Assembly: GCA_019237515.1 (NCBI GenBank)
Contig: JAFAGX010000065.1
Coordinates: 1 to 6,970, forward strand
Reading direction: 5' to 3'
From: Acidobacteriaceae bacterium
GTDB lineage: Bacteria; Acidobacteriota; Terriglobia; Terriglobales; SbA1
Length of the DNA stretch: 6,970 nucleotides
Position numbers and translations under genes: made by a program. Each line of letters starts with the position of its first letter. Positions within the stretch are counted from its first letter, which is position 1. The notes under the pieces are model-generated. The model had not been told where the DNA came from, did no database searches, and worked only from the letters and a program-made list of their open reading frames with translations. Shown one piece after another: positions 1 through 5,586 of this stretch.

Positions 1-2
1 GT

Positions 3-650
3 TGGGAGGACATCTTCATTCCTTCCGGCATGAGCTTCCCCTACCGCTACGGGATCAACTCGATGCTTCTAAATAATCGCGGAGAGAAATTCCTGGATGC
101 GGAGTTCTTGCTGGGAATCGAACCGCGCAGGGATGGCCGTACCAACACGCCCTGGTTTGAGCTGGATTGTTCCGCTAAGAATACGCCGATGGTGCTCCAC
201 TACATGCGCCAGTCGCCCTGCGAAGGACGCAGCGGAAAAGTGATGGTCATGGCTACACTATCCAGCCGCTCAGCGGTCATCTTCGATCTCGATAATGATG
301 GAGATCTGGACATTGTCACTAACGATTTCAATTCGCCGCCACAGGTGCTGATCAGCGATCTTGCGCAACGGAAACAGATTCACTGGCTCAAGGTGGTTCT
401 AAACGGCACAGTTTCGAACCGTAACGGACTGGGCACAACCGTGCGTGTCGGCACCGGCGGCCAAGTCTATAGCCGATACAACGACGGCAAGTCCGGCTAC
501 CTGGCGCAGAGCGTTTTGCCGCTCTATTTTGGATTGGGGGACGCCGAGAAAATCGAGCGCGTAGAGGTTGACTGGCCCTCCGGCCGCAAGCAAGTACTGA
601 CCGAAGGATTGCGAGTAAATGACACCTTGCGAGTTACCGAACGCAGGTGA
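3..650 (+). CDS. CRTAC1-like FG-GAP/UnbV (ASPIC) domain protein, C-terminal part
   Basis: The frame is open from base 3, so this is the 3' end of a larger gene; the internal ATG at base 30 is not the true start, because the preceding codons read WEDIFIPSG in good coding style. A repeat with acidic DLDNDGDLD lies at about bases 286-312. This is the calcium-binding-like loop of FG-GAP/VCBS beta-propeller blades. An ASPIC/UnbV domain follows at about bases 381-600, recognisable from NRNGLGTTVRV, a GYLAQS segment, the FGLGD turn and VEVDWPSG. Proteins of this family are normally exported and several hundred residues long, but the signal peptide and most blades would lie outside the window. The molecular role of bacterial members is poorly defined; adhesion or carbohydrate/protein binding at the cell surface is inferred from the fold. 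It ends in TGA. The family call is firm; the function is not. Confidence 0.85.
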   Translation, partial: WEDIFIPSGMSFPYRYGINSMLLNNRGEKFLDAEFLLGIEPRRDGRTNTPWFELDCSAKNTPMVLHYMRQSPCEGRSGKVMVMATLSSRSAVIFDLDNDGDLDIVTNDFNSPPQVLISDLAQRKQIHWLKVVLNGTVSNRNGLGTTVRVGTGGQVYSRYNDGKSGYLAQSVLPLYFGLGDAEKIERVEVDWPSGRKQVLTEGLRVNDTLRVTERR

Positions 651-671
651 ACGAGTGCAGGACTATTCCGT

Positions 672-677
672 CATAAT
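672..677 (+). promoter_or_regulatory. Candidate -10 box (CATAAT) of the AlkB-like gene
   Basis: CATAAT matches the sigma-70 -10 consensus at five of six positions and ends 11 bases before the ATG at 689. Transcription starting about 7 bases after the box would leave a leader of only a few bases. No recognisable -35 hexamer lies at 16-18 bases upstream, so this is a weak call. The same close box-to-ATG layout recurs at the permease gene near 5572. Confidence 0.3.
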
Positions 678-688
678 GGCCGAAAAAG

Positions 689-1309
689 ATGTTGGTCCGA
701 CCACTCAACATGGAAACGATACCCCTTCCGGGAGCTGAAATCTATTACGAAAAACATCTCCTCACACCTGAAGAGGCAACGGACCTGTTCAAGCTGCTAC
801 TGAGGAAATGCGCGTGGGAACGGCGCACTACTGCGTTCAAATCTCCTGTGCCGCGGGATGAGGCTTACTATGGGGATGCGGGGACCAACTACAAGTACTC
901 ACGGCGGGAATATCGGCCACTCGCCTGGATTCCGGAACTGCTTTCGTTGAAAGACCGCGTGGAACAAGCCACGCCAGAGGCCGCCTATACGAATCTAGGC
1001 CTGCCCCGCCTGGCCTACAACGCGGTGCTGTGTAATCTTTATCGGAATGGAAACGACAGCGTGGGCCTGCATGCAGACGCGGAGCCTGAGATGGGGCCGG
1101 TAATCGCTTCTGTCAGTCTGGGTGCCGAGCGATTATTTCGGCTTAGAGCAGCAAGCGGAGGTATTGCGTTCGAGCAACGGCTACCTAGTGGCAGCCTTCT
1201 GATCATGGCGGGAGAGACGCAGAAGAACTTCAAACATGAAGTGCCTAAAGAGCATGCCGTGAAGGAAGCACGGATCAATTTAACGTTCCGGCGAATCGAG
1301 CACAGGTAA
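689..1309 (+). CDS. AlkB-family 2-oxoglutarate/Fe(II)-dependent dioxygenase
   Basis: This is a 206-aa cytoplasmic enzyme of the AlkB superfamily. Members oxidatively remove alkyl groups from bases in damaged nucleic acid (1-methyladenine and 3-methylcytosine type lesions), using Fe(II), O2 and 2-oxoglutarate. Visible signatures: NLYRNGND before the metal site (residues 116-123), the HxD iron ligands H128 and D130 within GLHADAEPEMGP, ASVSLG strand residues 140-145, the second iron histidine H183 in FKHEVP, and the C-terminal RxNLTFR box with R195 and R201, which binds 2-oxoglutarate. All catalytic residues are present, so it should be active. The layout looks more like the ALKBH2/ALKBH3 branch than like E. 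coli AlkB; that is a judgement by eye, and substrate is unproven. An in-frame stop at 674-676 limits the start to ATG 689 or ATG 710 (residue 8); neither has a good ribosome binding site. It follows the upstream CDS by 38 bases and converges on the methyltransferase-like gene. Confidence 0.9.
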   Translation: MLVRPLNMETIPLPGAEIYYEKHLLTPEEATDLFKLLLRKCAWERRTTAFKSPVPRDEAYYGDAGTNYKYSRREYRPLAWIPELLSLKDRVEQATPEAAYTNLGLPRLAYNAVLCNLYRNGNDSVGLHADAEPEMGPVIASVSLGAERLFRLRAASGGIAFEQRLPSGSLLIMAGETQKNFKHEVPKEHAVKEARINLTFRRIEHR

Positions 1310-1322
1310 ACGCGGCGGAGTT

Positions 1323-2045
1323 CTAGCGGACCACGAGCACTTCGCGGACGTTGTCGCGGGTGAGAAAAAACTTGATAGAAGAGAAATCACGGAACAGATT
1401 TTCGATGTGCCGATTGTTGAAGACTCTCTGCAGCCGGAAACTTTTTTGCACAGATGTGTGGACTGCGCCGGTGGGGCCTTTGCGGAAGTCGCGACGCGCT
1501 TCGATGGGTTGCATCTCCAGCGTGTCCTGGCCAACGATGTGGTAGCGGTAGCAAGGGGCATCGGGTCCGGCCTCGCGAGTGTGAAAGAAGGCTAACAGCA
1601 TGCCGCCCGGTTTCGTCATCGTCCACAGACGCCCGACGACTGGCTTCACGAGGCTTTCATCCAGATAATCTGCAAGATTCCAGCAAAATACGAGATCGAA
1701 TTGGGAGCCAGAGTGAACCAAGTTTTCTGCTAAGAACTTCTTTTCATCCAGCACCCGTTGGCCTTGTTCGTCTTTGGTCACAAGGGCGGGGTCGGTGGAA
1801 GCCTCGAGGAGATCTTCGCTATAGATTTTGTGGCCCCGCTCCGTCATGTAGCGGATGTTCGCGGCAGAGGTAGCGCCGATATCCAATACACAGAGTGGAT
1901 CTTCTGACTTCAGCACGCGGGCCAGCTCTCCCAGCCCACTGGAACGGCGGCTCAGCCGCTGCCTGGATTGAGCGGACTTTTCGCCGGAAGCAACTTCGGT
2001 TGAGCCACGAAATAGTTTCATGAAGCTATGGGTAACTGAAGACAT
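1323..2045 (-). CDS. Class I SAM-dependent methyltransferase-like protein
   Basis: This is a 240-aa predicted cytoplasmic protein with a Rossmann methyltransferase pattern. It shows motif I as VLDIGATSA (residues 53-61), acidic E77/D78 at the end of the second strand where the ribose hydroxyls are held, a FDLVFCWNLADYLDE segment (116-130), and a TKPGGMLLAFF strand (144-154). Motif I is relaxed: the usual GxGxG has become GATSA, so SAM binding is likely but activity is not certain. A basic, Ser/Arg-rich stretch covers residues 12-36. Substrate is unknown. The ATG at 2045 is chosen; a TTG four codons upstream (2057) is in frame but has no better ribosome site. It lies 80 bases downstream of the bactofilin on the same strand and could be co-transcribed with it, though a TATGAT-like box at 2093-2088 could give it its own promoter. 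Its end is 13 bases from the end of the AlkB-like gene. Confidence 0.75.
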   Translation of the reverse strand: MSSVTHSFMKLFRGSTEVASGEKSAQSRQRLSRRSSGLGELARVLKSEDPLCVLDIGATSAANIRYMTERGHKIYSEDLLEASTDPALVTKDEQGQRVLDEKKFLAENLVHSGSQFDLVFCWNLADYLDESLVKPVVGRLWTMTKPGGMLLAFFHTREAGPDAPCYRYHIVGQDTLEMQPIEARRDFRKGPTGAVHTSVQKSFRLQRVFNNRHIENLFRDFSSIKFFLTRDNVREVLVVR

Positions 2046-2087
2046 CAAAACTGCCAATCAGACGGCCAGACAAAATTCTGCGAATAA

Positions 2088-2093
2088 ATCATA
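2088..2093 (-). promoter_or_regulatory. Weak candidate -10 box (TATGAT) before the methyltransferase-like gene
   Basis: Read on the minus strand, TATGAT differs from TATAAT at one position and lies about 42 bases before the ATG at 2045. No -35 box is convincing. It would allow the methyltransferase-like gene to be expressed independently of the bactofilin. A chance match is quite possible. Confidence 0.2.
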
Positions 2094-2125
2094 ACGCGGT
2101 GTTGAATGGGAAGCAGGGGAAACAT

Positions 2126-2608
2126 TTACGGGTTGGTTACCGTGGTGCTTGCCGGTACGGTTGCAGCAGCGCTGGTTACAGTCTTGGAGGGCGAAGCCGA
2201 CGTGGCAGTAGCGGCCGCGCTCTTAACCTCAGCCTTTTGATCGCTCCTCGGCGACGCTGTGTGCGATGATTTCGTCTCTCTCTGAATATCAACTTTTCCT
2301 TTTAAGTAAGCCCCGTCTTCGATCGCGATGTGCTGGGTAAAGATATCGCCGTGTACAACGGCCGAGCTTCTCAGTTGGGCTCGTTCGCTGGCATGAATGT
2401 TACCGTTCAGCTTGCCTTCGACGACTACCCCTTTAGCGTTCACATCGGCATGAACCTTTCCGTTAGGTCCAATAACCAGATGATTGCCCTCGAGTTGAAT
2501 GCTGCCTTCGACGACCCCATCGACAAACAAGTCTTCGCTTCCCGAAAGCTCGCCCTTGATAATGACGGACTTGCCAATGTGCGCGAATTCGGCGGTTCCT
2601 GGCTCCAT
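2126..2608 (-). CDS. Bactofilin (polymer-forming cytoskeletal protein)
   Basis: This is a 160-aa bactofilin (DUF583). Bactofilins self-assemble without nucleotides into filaments, often at the inner face of the membrane, and scaffold cell-shape, stalk, chromosome-positioning or wall-synthesis functions. The core, residues about 8-108, shows the expected beta-helix repeats of alternating hydrophobics and glycine turns: IGKSVIIKGELSGSEDLFVD, then VEGSI, LVIGPNGKV, AKGVVVEGKLNGNI, AVVHGDI and IAIEDGAYLKGKV. The tail (111-160) is low-complexity, rich in Ala, Ser, Thr and Pro, and presumably disordered. The start at ATG 2608 is decided by a strong GGGAGGAG nine bases upstream, and the core begins within ten residues of it. 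A longer frame from TTG 2764 adds 52 residues with a hydrophobic run but is not favoured. The methyltransferase-like gene follows on the same strand, and a divergent gene starts 209 bases away. A TAAAAT box at 2658-2653 could be its -10, with no clear -35. Confidence 0.92.
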   Translation of the reverse strand: MEPGTAEFAHIGKSVIIKGELSGSEDLFVDGVVEGSIQLEGNHLVIGPNGKVHADVNAKGVVVEGKLNGNIHASERAQLRSSAVVHGDIFTQHIAIEDGAYLKGKVDIQRETKSSHTASPRSDQKAEVKSAAATATSASPSKTVTSAAATVPASTTVTNP

Positions 2609-2617
2609 AAAACGAAT

Positions 2618-2625
2618 CTCCTCCC
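2618..2625 (-). promoter_or_regulatory. Strong ribosome binding site of the bactofilin gene
   Basis: On the minus strand this reads GGGAGGAG, an almost complete anti-16S match, followed by nine bases and the ATG at 2608. It is the best Shine-Dalgarno sequence in the window. It fixes the bactofilin start and argues against the 52-residue longer reading frame. Confidence 0.85.
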
Positions 2626-2817
2626 GCCTGACGGGATGTGAGTGGATACTGGATTTTAAACTATTTGGGGCGATTCTCGCTGTACCACCAGGCGAAATAT
2701 CCGACACGCAGGATAAAATCGTAAGCAGGATGGCCGAAGTAATGTGTTTAGGTTGCCGATACAACAGGCAGCTGCAAAGATCACGTCTAACGTAAGCCGG
2801 GTCCTTTTATTGCCGTG

Positions 2818-3711
2818 ATGTCCAGAACAGCGTTCGGGCAAATCCTTCTCCTATGTACGACTGTGCTTCTGGCTGGCGGCCAAAATTCGTCTACTCCCCT
2901 CCTCGAACTCGTGCGGCAAACGGTCGATAACGAAATTCGATCCAATAACAGCGGTGCGAGATTCATGTTCCGGGACCACAAGAAAACTCCCTATGGATCG
3001 CAAACGAAGCTGATTTTGGAAACTACTCAGGGCACCGCGGGCATGCTCGTGGCGGAAAACGACAAGCCGCTTACGCCAGAGCAGCGACAAGCCGAGGAAG
3101 GGAGGCTGAATTGGCTAGCGAACGATTCGATTGAGCTGAAGAAAAAACAAAAGGCGGAGCACGAAGACGCCGATCGAACCGCACGCATCATGAAGGCTTT
3201 GCCGGATGCTTTCATTTTTCAACCCGACGGAAAAGAGACCGGCGGCCGGGGTATCGGAAATCCGGGCGACGAACTGATCCGCCTGAAGTTTCGACCCAAT
3301 CCGAACTATTATCCCCCGACGCATACGGAACAGGTGCTTACGGGAATGAACGGGTACATCTTGATCGATGCCAATAGGAAGCGCATCGCGAAAATTGATG
3401 GGACATTATTTAAAGAGGTCGGTTTCGGCTGGGGCATTTTAGGCCACTTGGATCGCGGTGGCAGATTTCTGGTTCAGCAAGGCACAGTTGAGGCCAATGA
3501 CTGGGAAATTACTCGGATGGATCTCTCGTTCACAGGAAAAGTACTCTTGTTTCGGAAATTGTTTATCCAGTCGAGCGAGTCGTTTAGCGATTTCCGTCCC
3601 GCTCCGCCGAATCTGACCTTCGCGCAGGGAGTTGAGTTGCTGAAGAAGCACCAGGGGGAATTCGCTGAGAATCATCAGCAGGGCGAACCCGCAAGTCGCG
3701 ATCAGAGATAG
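2818..3711 (+). CDS. Exported protein of unknown function
   Basis: This is a 297-aa protein. I cannot name its family, though the FGWGILGHLDRGGRF and FSDFRP segments resemble uncharacterised acidobacterial secreted proteins I recall. The N-terminus (residues 1-21) looks like a Sec signal peptide: R3, a hydrophobic core ILLLCTTVLLAG, then a polar stretch. The cysteine (C13) lies inside the core, so this is not a clear lipoprotein. A charged helical segment (about 85-127) is rich in Lys, Glu, Asp and Arg. The rest alternates short hydrophobic strands with turns (ELIRLKFRPNPNYYPPT, YILIDANRKRIAKIDGTL, DWEITRMDLSFTGKVLLFRK), consistent with a beta-rich periplasmic fold like the LolA/RseB class. 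That fold comparison is inference. ATG 2818 directly follows an in-frame GTG at 2815; either could be the start, and no strong ribosome site is visible. It is transcribed divergently from the bactofilin. Confidence 0.75.
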   Translation: MSRTAFGQILLLCTTVLLAGGQNSSTPLLELVRQTVDNEIRSNNSGARFMFRDHKKTPYGSQTKLILETTQGTAGMLVAENDKPLTPEQRQAEEGRLNWLANDSIELKKKQKAEHEDADRTARIMKALPDAFIFQPDGKETGGRGIGNPGDELIRLKFRPNPNYYPPTHTEQVLTGMNGYILIDANRKRIAKIDGTLFKEVGFGWGILGHLDRGGRFLVQQGTVEANDWEITRMDLSFTGKVLLFRKLFIQSSESFSDFRPAPPNLTFAQGVELLKKHQGEFAENHQQGEPASRDQR

Positions 3712-3813
3712 TGCGGGTGGGTGTTACTACTTACAACACAATTTCTCGTGACCCTTCCAGCAGCGCTCACAACCAGAGAGGCGCCTGTTCTTATGTGGCG
3801 TGCAGCAGGGCTG

Positions 3814-3844
3814 ATGACCAATCCCGCCAAGCCTGAGGTATAAT
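3814..3844 (+). promoter_or_regulatory. Candidate sigma-70 promoter of the small-protein cassette
   Basis: A perfect -10 box TATAAT lies at 3839-3844. A -35-like ATGACC (3814-3819, four of six matches) precedes it at a 19-base spacing, slightly long. Transcription would start near 3851, giving a leader of about 70 bases before the GTG at 3923. It sits in the only non-coding stretch upstream of the two small genes. The 127 bases between the stop at 3711 and this box show no gene or clear terminator. Confidence 0.5.
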
Positions 3845-3877
3845 TTACCACCTACTAAGACGGCCCCGCCGATTTGA

Positions 3878-3891
3878 ACCGGGCGACCGGT
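3878..3891 (+). other. Leader hairpin with GCGA tetraloop
   Basis: ACCGG-GCGA-CCGGT forms a perfect five-pair stem closed by a GNRA-type tetraloop. It lies in the predicted leader between the TATAAT promoter and the ribosome site at 3911. The in-frame GTG at 3890 overlaps the end of the stem, another reason to prefer the GTG at 3923. No match to a riboswitch class is evident. It may be a simple RNA-stability or folding element. Confidence 0.4.
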
Positions 3892-3910
3892 GACGTTTCC
3901 GCCTCAGATA

Positions 3911-3918
3911 GAAGGTGG
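3911..3918 (+). promoter_or_regulatory. Ribosome binding site setting the GTG start at 3923
   Basis: GAAGGTGG ends four bases before GTG 3923; its GAAGG core is seven bases away. The longer in-frame start at GTG 3890 has no such site and overlaps a hairpin. Confidence 0.55.
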
Positions 3919-3922
3919 ATTC

Positions 3923-4168
3923 GTGAATCCAGATAACAATTTTACTCCTCAGCCGCTGGTCAGCACCACTTCGGTAGCCCAAAACAAAGCGAACGACGAA
4001 GCCGAGTTTAGTCACGTTATGCGAGAAGCGTCAGAGGCTTTTGAGGCAGCCATCTGGGTGCAAAACCAGTGCTTAGAAGAAATCGAAGAACTCCGTCTGC
4101 GGATGGAAAAAATCAGGAAACAACGGAACAGCATCCCTCCGTCGGTAGTAAGCGGAATTTGGGTGTAG
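3923..4168 (+). CDS. Small acidic helical protein of unknown function
   Basis: This is an 81-aa protein beginning at GTG 3923, chosen for the GAAGGTGG site just upstream; a start at GTG 3890 would add 11 residues. No family is recognised. Residues 1-25 are Asn/Pro/Thr-rich and probably flexible. Residues about 26-66 form one long predicted helix rich in Glu, Arg and Leu (for example QNQCLEEIEELRLRMEKIRK), with coiled-coil-like spacing of hydrophobics. The end, SIPPSVVSGIWV, is hydrophobic. There is no signal peptide or membrane segment, so it is probably cytoplasmic and perhaps oligomeric or partner-binding. The stop is 27 bases before the next small gene on the same strand, so the two are probably co-transcribed from the TATAAT at 3839. 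Opposite-strand frames here are shadows. Confidence that it is a real gene rests on promoter, ribosome site and composition, not homology. Confidence 0.6.
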   Translation: MNPDNNFTPQPLVSTTSVAQNKANDEAEFSHVMREASEAFEAAIWVQNQCLEEIEELRLRMEKIRKQRNSIPPSVVSGIWV

Positions 4169-4195
4169 ATACCGGAGCATTGCATCCGGCTAGCC

Positions 4196-4462
4196 ATGAA
4201 CACTCGGGACGACTTCAACCGGAGCGGTTTTGCTTTCCTGATGAGCGACATAGACCTGGCGCTTACAATGACGCAAATTGCATTGAGCGCTCCCAGCAAC
4301 TCTGCAAAGAGGACGCGTAACACCAACAACGCCCGCCACGCATACGACACAGTTCTGCACTTCCGTACTCTCGTAACGTTCAGTGATAGTGAACAAGAGC
4401 AATTCATTATCAACCTCGGCCGCCTGAAATCCGCGCTCATGCAACTCGGAGAAGAGTTCTGA
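4196..4462 (+). CDS. Small predicted alpha-helical protein of unknown function
   Basis: This is an 88-aa protein without a family name I can give. Residues 17-31 (SDIDLALTMTQIALS) and 41-60 (RNTNNARHAYDTVLHFRTLV) look like two amphipathic helices joined by a Ser/Asn/Lys-rich turn, and a third helix covers about 64-85 and ends LMQLGEEF. The RN-x-x-NAR-x-AYDTV segment looks like a conserved family core, similar to short acidobacterial proteins I recall but cannot identify. No signal peptide, membrane segment or metal motif is seen. The ATG at 4196 lacks a clear ribosome site; an internal ATG at 4241 (residue 16) is an alternative that would keep all predicted helices. It lies 27 bases after the other small gene and 66 bases before the DUF72 gene, in the same direction. 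It uses TGA as its stop. Confidence 0.6.
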   Translation: MNTRDDFNRSGFAFLMSDIDLALTMTQIALSAPSNSAKRTRNTNNARHAYDTVLHFRTLVTFSDSEQEQFIINLGRLKSALMQLGEEF

Positions 4463-4528
4463 TTTTCTTCTTCGAATCGGGCATGCGGGTCGCTGGTGGC
4501 CGTGCTACCCTGCAACAAACAGCGGGCA

Positions 4529-5473
4529 ATGCAAGCTGGAGCTAAGATCCGGATTGGTACGGCGGGCTGGTCCTACAAGGACTGGGAGGGGGTTTTCTAT
4601 CCATCGGGGATGCAGCGGAGAAAGCAGCATCCGTTGGAGATTCTTGCGCGCTGCTTCGACGTGGTGGAAATCAACACCTCGTTTTATGGACACATCAAAC
4701 CAGAACTGGTGAAGATCTGGACGCGTAAGGCTGAAAGCGTAAACCCCTCGTTCGTGTTCACCGCCAAGCTGCATCGCTCTTTTACTCACTCTCCTCTGGC
4801 GGTGATGGAACCAACGTCGGCCGCAACCATCAAGCCCAATGAGGAAGATGAGCGGCTCTCGCGCGAAGGCCTCGAAGCGTTGGCGGGCACGGGAAAGCTC
4901 GGCGCTCTGCTGATTCAGTTTCCTGTATCGTTCAAAAACACCTTGCTTAATCGCGAGTACGTCGAAGCGTTACTGCGCCAGTTCATCGAATACCCGCGAG
5001 TGGTTGAGGTCCGACATTCGAGCTGGAACAATCCTGAAACGCTTCGCGAGTTCGAGCAGAAGAACGTTTCGTTCTGCAACATTGATCAGCCGCTGATCGG
5101 CCGCGCTCTCGACGCGACAGAACACGTGACTGCTCCGGTCGGATATGTGCGTCTTCACGGCCGAAATTATGATCAATGGTTCGAAGCCGAGAAGCCGCAC
5201 GATCGCTACAACTATCTTTATTCTGAAAGAGAACTTGAGGGATGGAAGGACAAAGTAGAACGCATGGCGCACAAGGCCGAAGTCACCTATGTGATCGCCA
5301 ACAACCACTTCGAGGCGAAGAGCGGAGTCAATGCGCTGCAGATGAAATACATGCTTACCGGAGAGAGGCAGAAGGCCCCCGAGCCTCTGCTTCAGCAGTA
5401 CCCAGAGTTGAGCGCGATTGCTGATGCGTTACCCGACGAGAGCTCGGAGCCAACCTTGCCCTTAATGGCATAG
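4529..5473 (+). CDS. DUF72 domain protein (YecE family)
   Basis: This is a 314-aa protein covering the full DUF72 domain, a TIM-barrel-like fold whose biochemical function has not been established. Landmarks: IGTAGWSYKDWEGVFYP at residues 9-25, FDVVEINTSFYG (43-54) with its acidic strand end, FVFTAKLHRSFTH (76-88), GALLIQFP (125-132), VVEVRHSSW (158-166), VGYVRLHGRN (204-213), and YVIANNHFEAKSGVNA (254-269). All the conserved blocks are present, so it appears intact and cytoplasmic. The start at ATG 4529 puts the IGTAGWSY block at residue 9, typical for the family. GTG 4496 would add 11 residues (AVLPCNKQRA after the start) and cannot be excluded, since neither site has a strong ribosome sequence. 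It may be read with the small genes upstream (66-base gap or less). A weak terminator-like element overlaps its end. Confidence 0.92.
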   Translation: MQAGAKIRIGTAGWSYKDWEGVFYPSGMQRRKQHPLEILARCFDVVEINTSFYGHIKPELVKIWTRKAESVNPSFVFTAKLHRSFTHSPLAVMEPTSAATIKPNEEDERLSREGLEALAGTGKLGALLIQFPVSFKNTLLNREYVEALLRQFIEYPRVVEVRHSSWNNPETLREFEQKNVSFCNIDQPLIGRALDATEHVTAPVGYVRLHGRNYDQWFEAEKPHDRYNYLYSERELEGWKDKVERMAHKAEVTYVIANNHFEAKSGVNALQMKYMLTGERQKAPEPLLQQYPELSAIADALPDESSEPTLPLMA

Positions 5474-5490
5474 GCACTGCAAGTTTTTTT
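5455..5490 (+). terminator. Possible weak intrinsic terminator after the DUF72 gene
   Basis: CTTGC at 5455-5459 can pair with GCAAG at 5479-5483, followed immediately by seven T residues (5484-5490). The stem is short and the loop long (19 bases, with an inner TGCC/GGCA alternative), so the hairpin is weak. The T-run position just after the stop codon supports the call. Confidence 0.35.
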
Positions 5491-5509
5491 ATAGCGCGCG
5501 CATTCCTGT

Positions 5510-5539
5510 GGGCGACTTGGCGGACAAGAATGTTCGCCC
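5510..5539 (+). repeat. Inverted repeat upstream of the permease promoter
   Basis: GGGCGA (5510-5515) pairs with TCGCCC (5534-5539), and directly inside it CTTG (5516-5519) pairs with CAAG (5525-5528) around a GCGGA loop, leaving a five-base bulge (5529-5533). It ends six bases before the TTGACA box. It could be a regulator site or part of transcript-end structure for the DUF72 gene. No T-run follows it on the + strand. Confidence 0.4.
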
Positions 5540-5545
5540 TCCCGA

Positions 5546-5577
5546 TTGACAACCTGCTACGCAGGCCAGCCTATAAT
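5546..5577 (+). promoter_or_regulatory. Promoter with perfect -35/-10 boxes, 20-base spacer and internal dyad
   Basis: TTGACA (5546-5551) and TATAAT (5572-5577) both match consensus exactly, separated by 20 bases rather than 17. Inside the spacer is a perfect dyad, CCTGC-TAC-GCAGG (5553-5565). Long spacers carrying a dyad are the hallmark of promoters under MerR-family control; applying that here is inference. Transcription would start near 5584, almost at the ATG at 5587. The promoter lies inside the longer frame starting at 5530 and therefore argues for the 5587 start. Confidence 0.65.
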
Positions 5578-5586
5578 CGCGAGATC

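Noticed and set aside
1310..1322. Possible bidirectional terminator between the converging AlkB-like and methyltransferase-like genes
   Set aside because: The 13-base gap has no inverted repeat and no T-run on either strand.
1454..1873. 139-codon + strand frame opposite the methyltransferase-like gene
   Set aside because: It is rich in Arg, Cys and Ser with no recognisable pattern, and the minus strand carries clear methyltransferase motifs.
2609..2764. 52-residue N-terminal extension of the bactofilin from TTG 2764, with a hydrophobic run resembling a signal sequence
   Set aside because: A near-perfect GGGAGGAG sits nine bases before ATG 2608, and bactofilins normally begin close to their core domain. 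The extension starts with TTG and covers the divergent promoter region.
3712..3838. Non-coding stretch after the exported-protein gene, examined for an RNA gene or terminator
   Set aside because: No tRNA-like fold, no stem followed by a T-run, and no repeat was found.
3861..3895. Minus-strand GGTTCAAATC resembling a tRNA T-loop
   Set aside because: The flanking bases do not form a proper five-pair T-stem, and no anticodon arm or acceptor stem can be built around it.
4012..4518. 168-codon minus-strand frame opposite the two small genes
   Set aside because: Its composition is Ser/Arg/Cys-rich without domain features, and it opposes two + strand frames that have a promoter, a ribosome site for the first, and protein-like helices.
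5530..5586. Longer permease start at ATG 5530
   Set aside because: The 19 extra residues are atypical of the family, and this stretch contains the -35 and -10 boxes and the spacer dyad.
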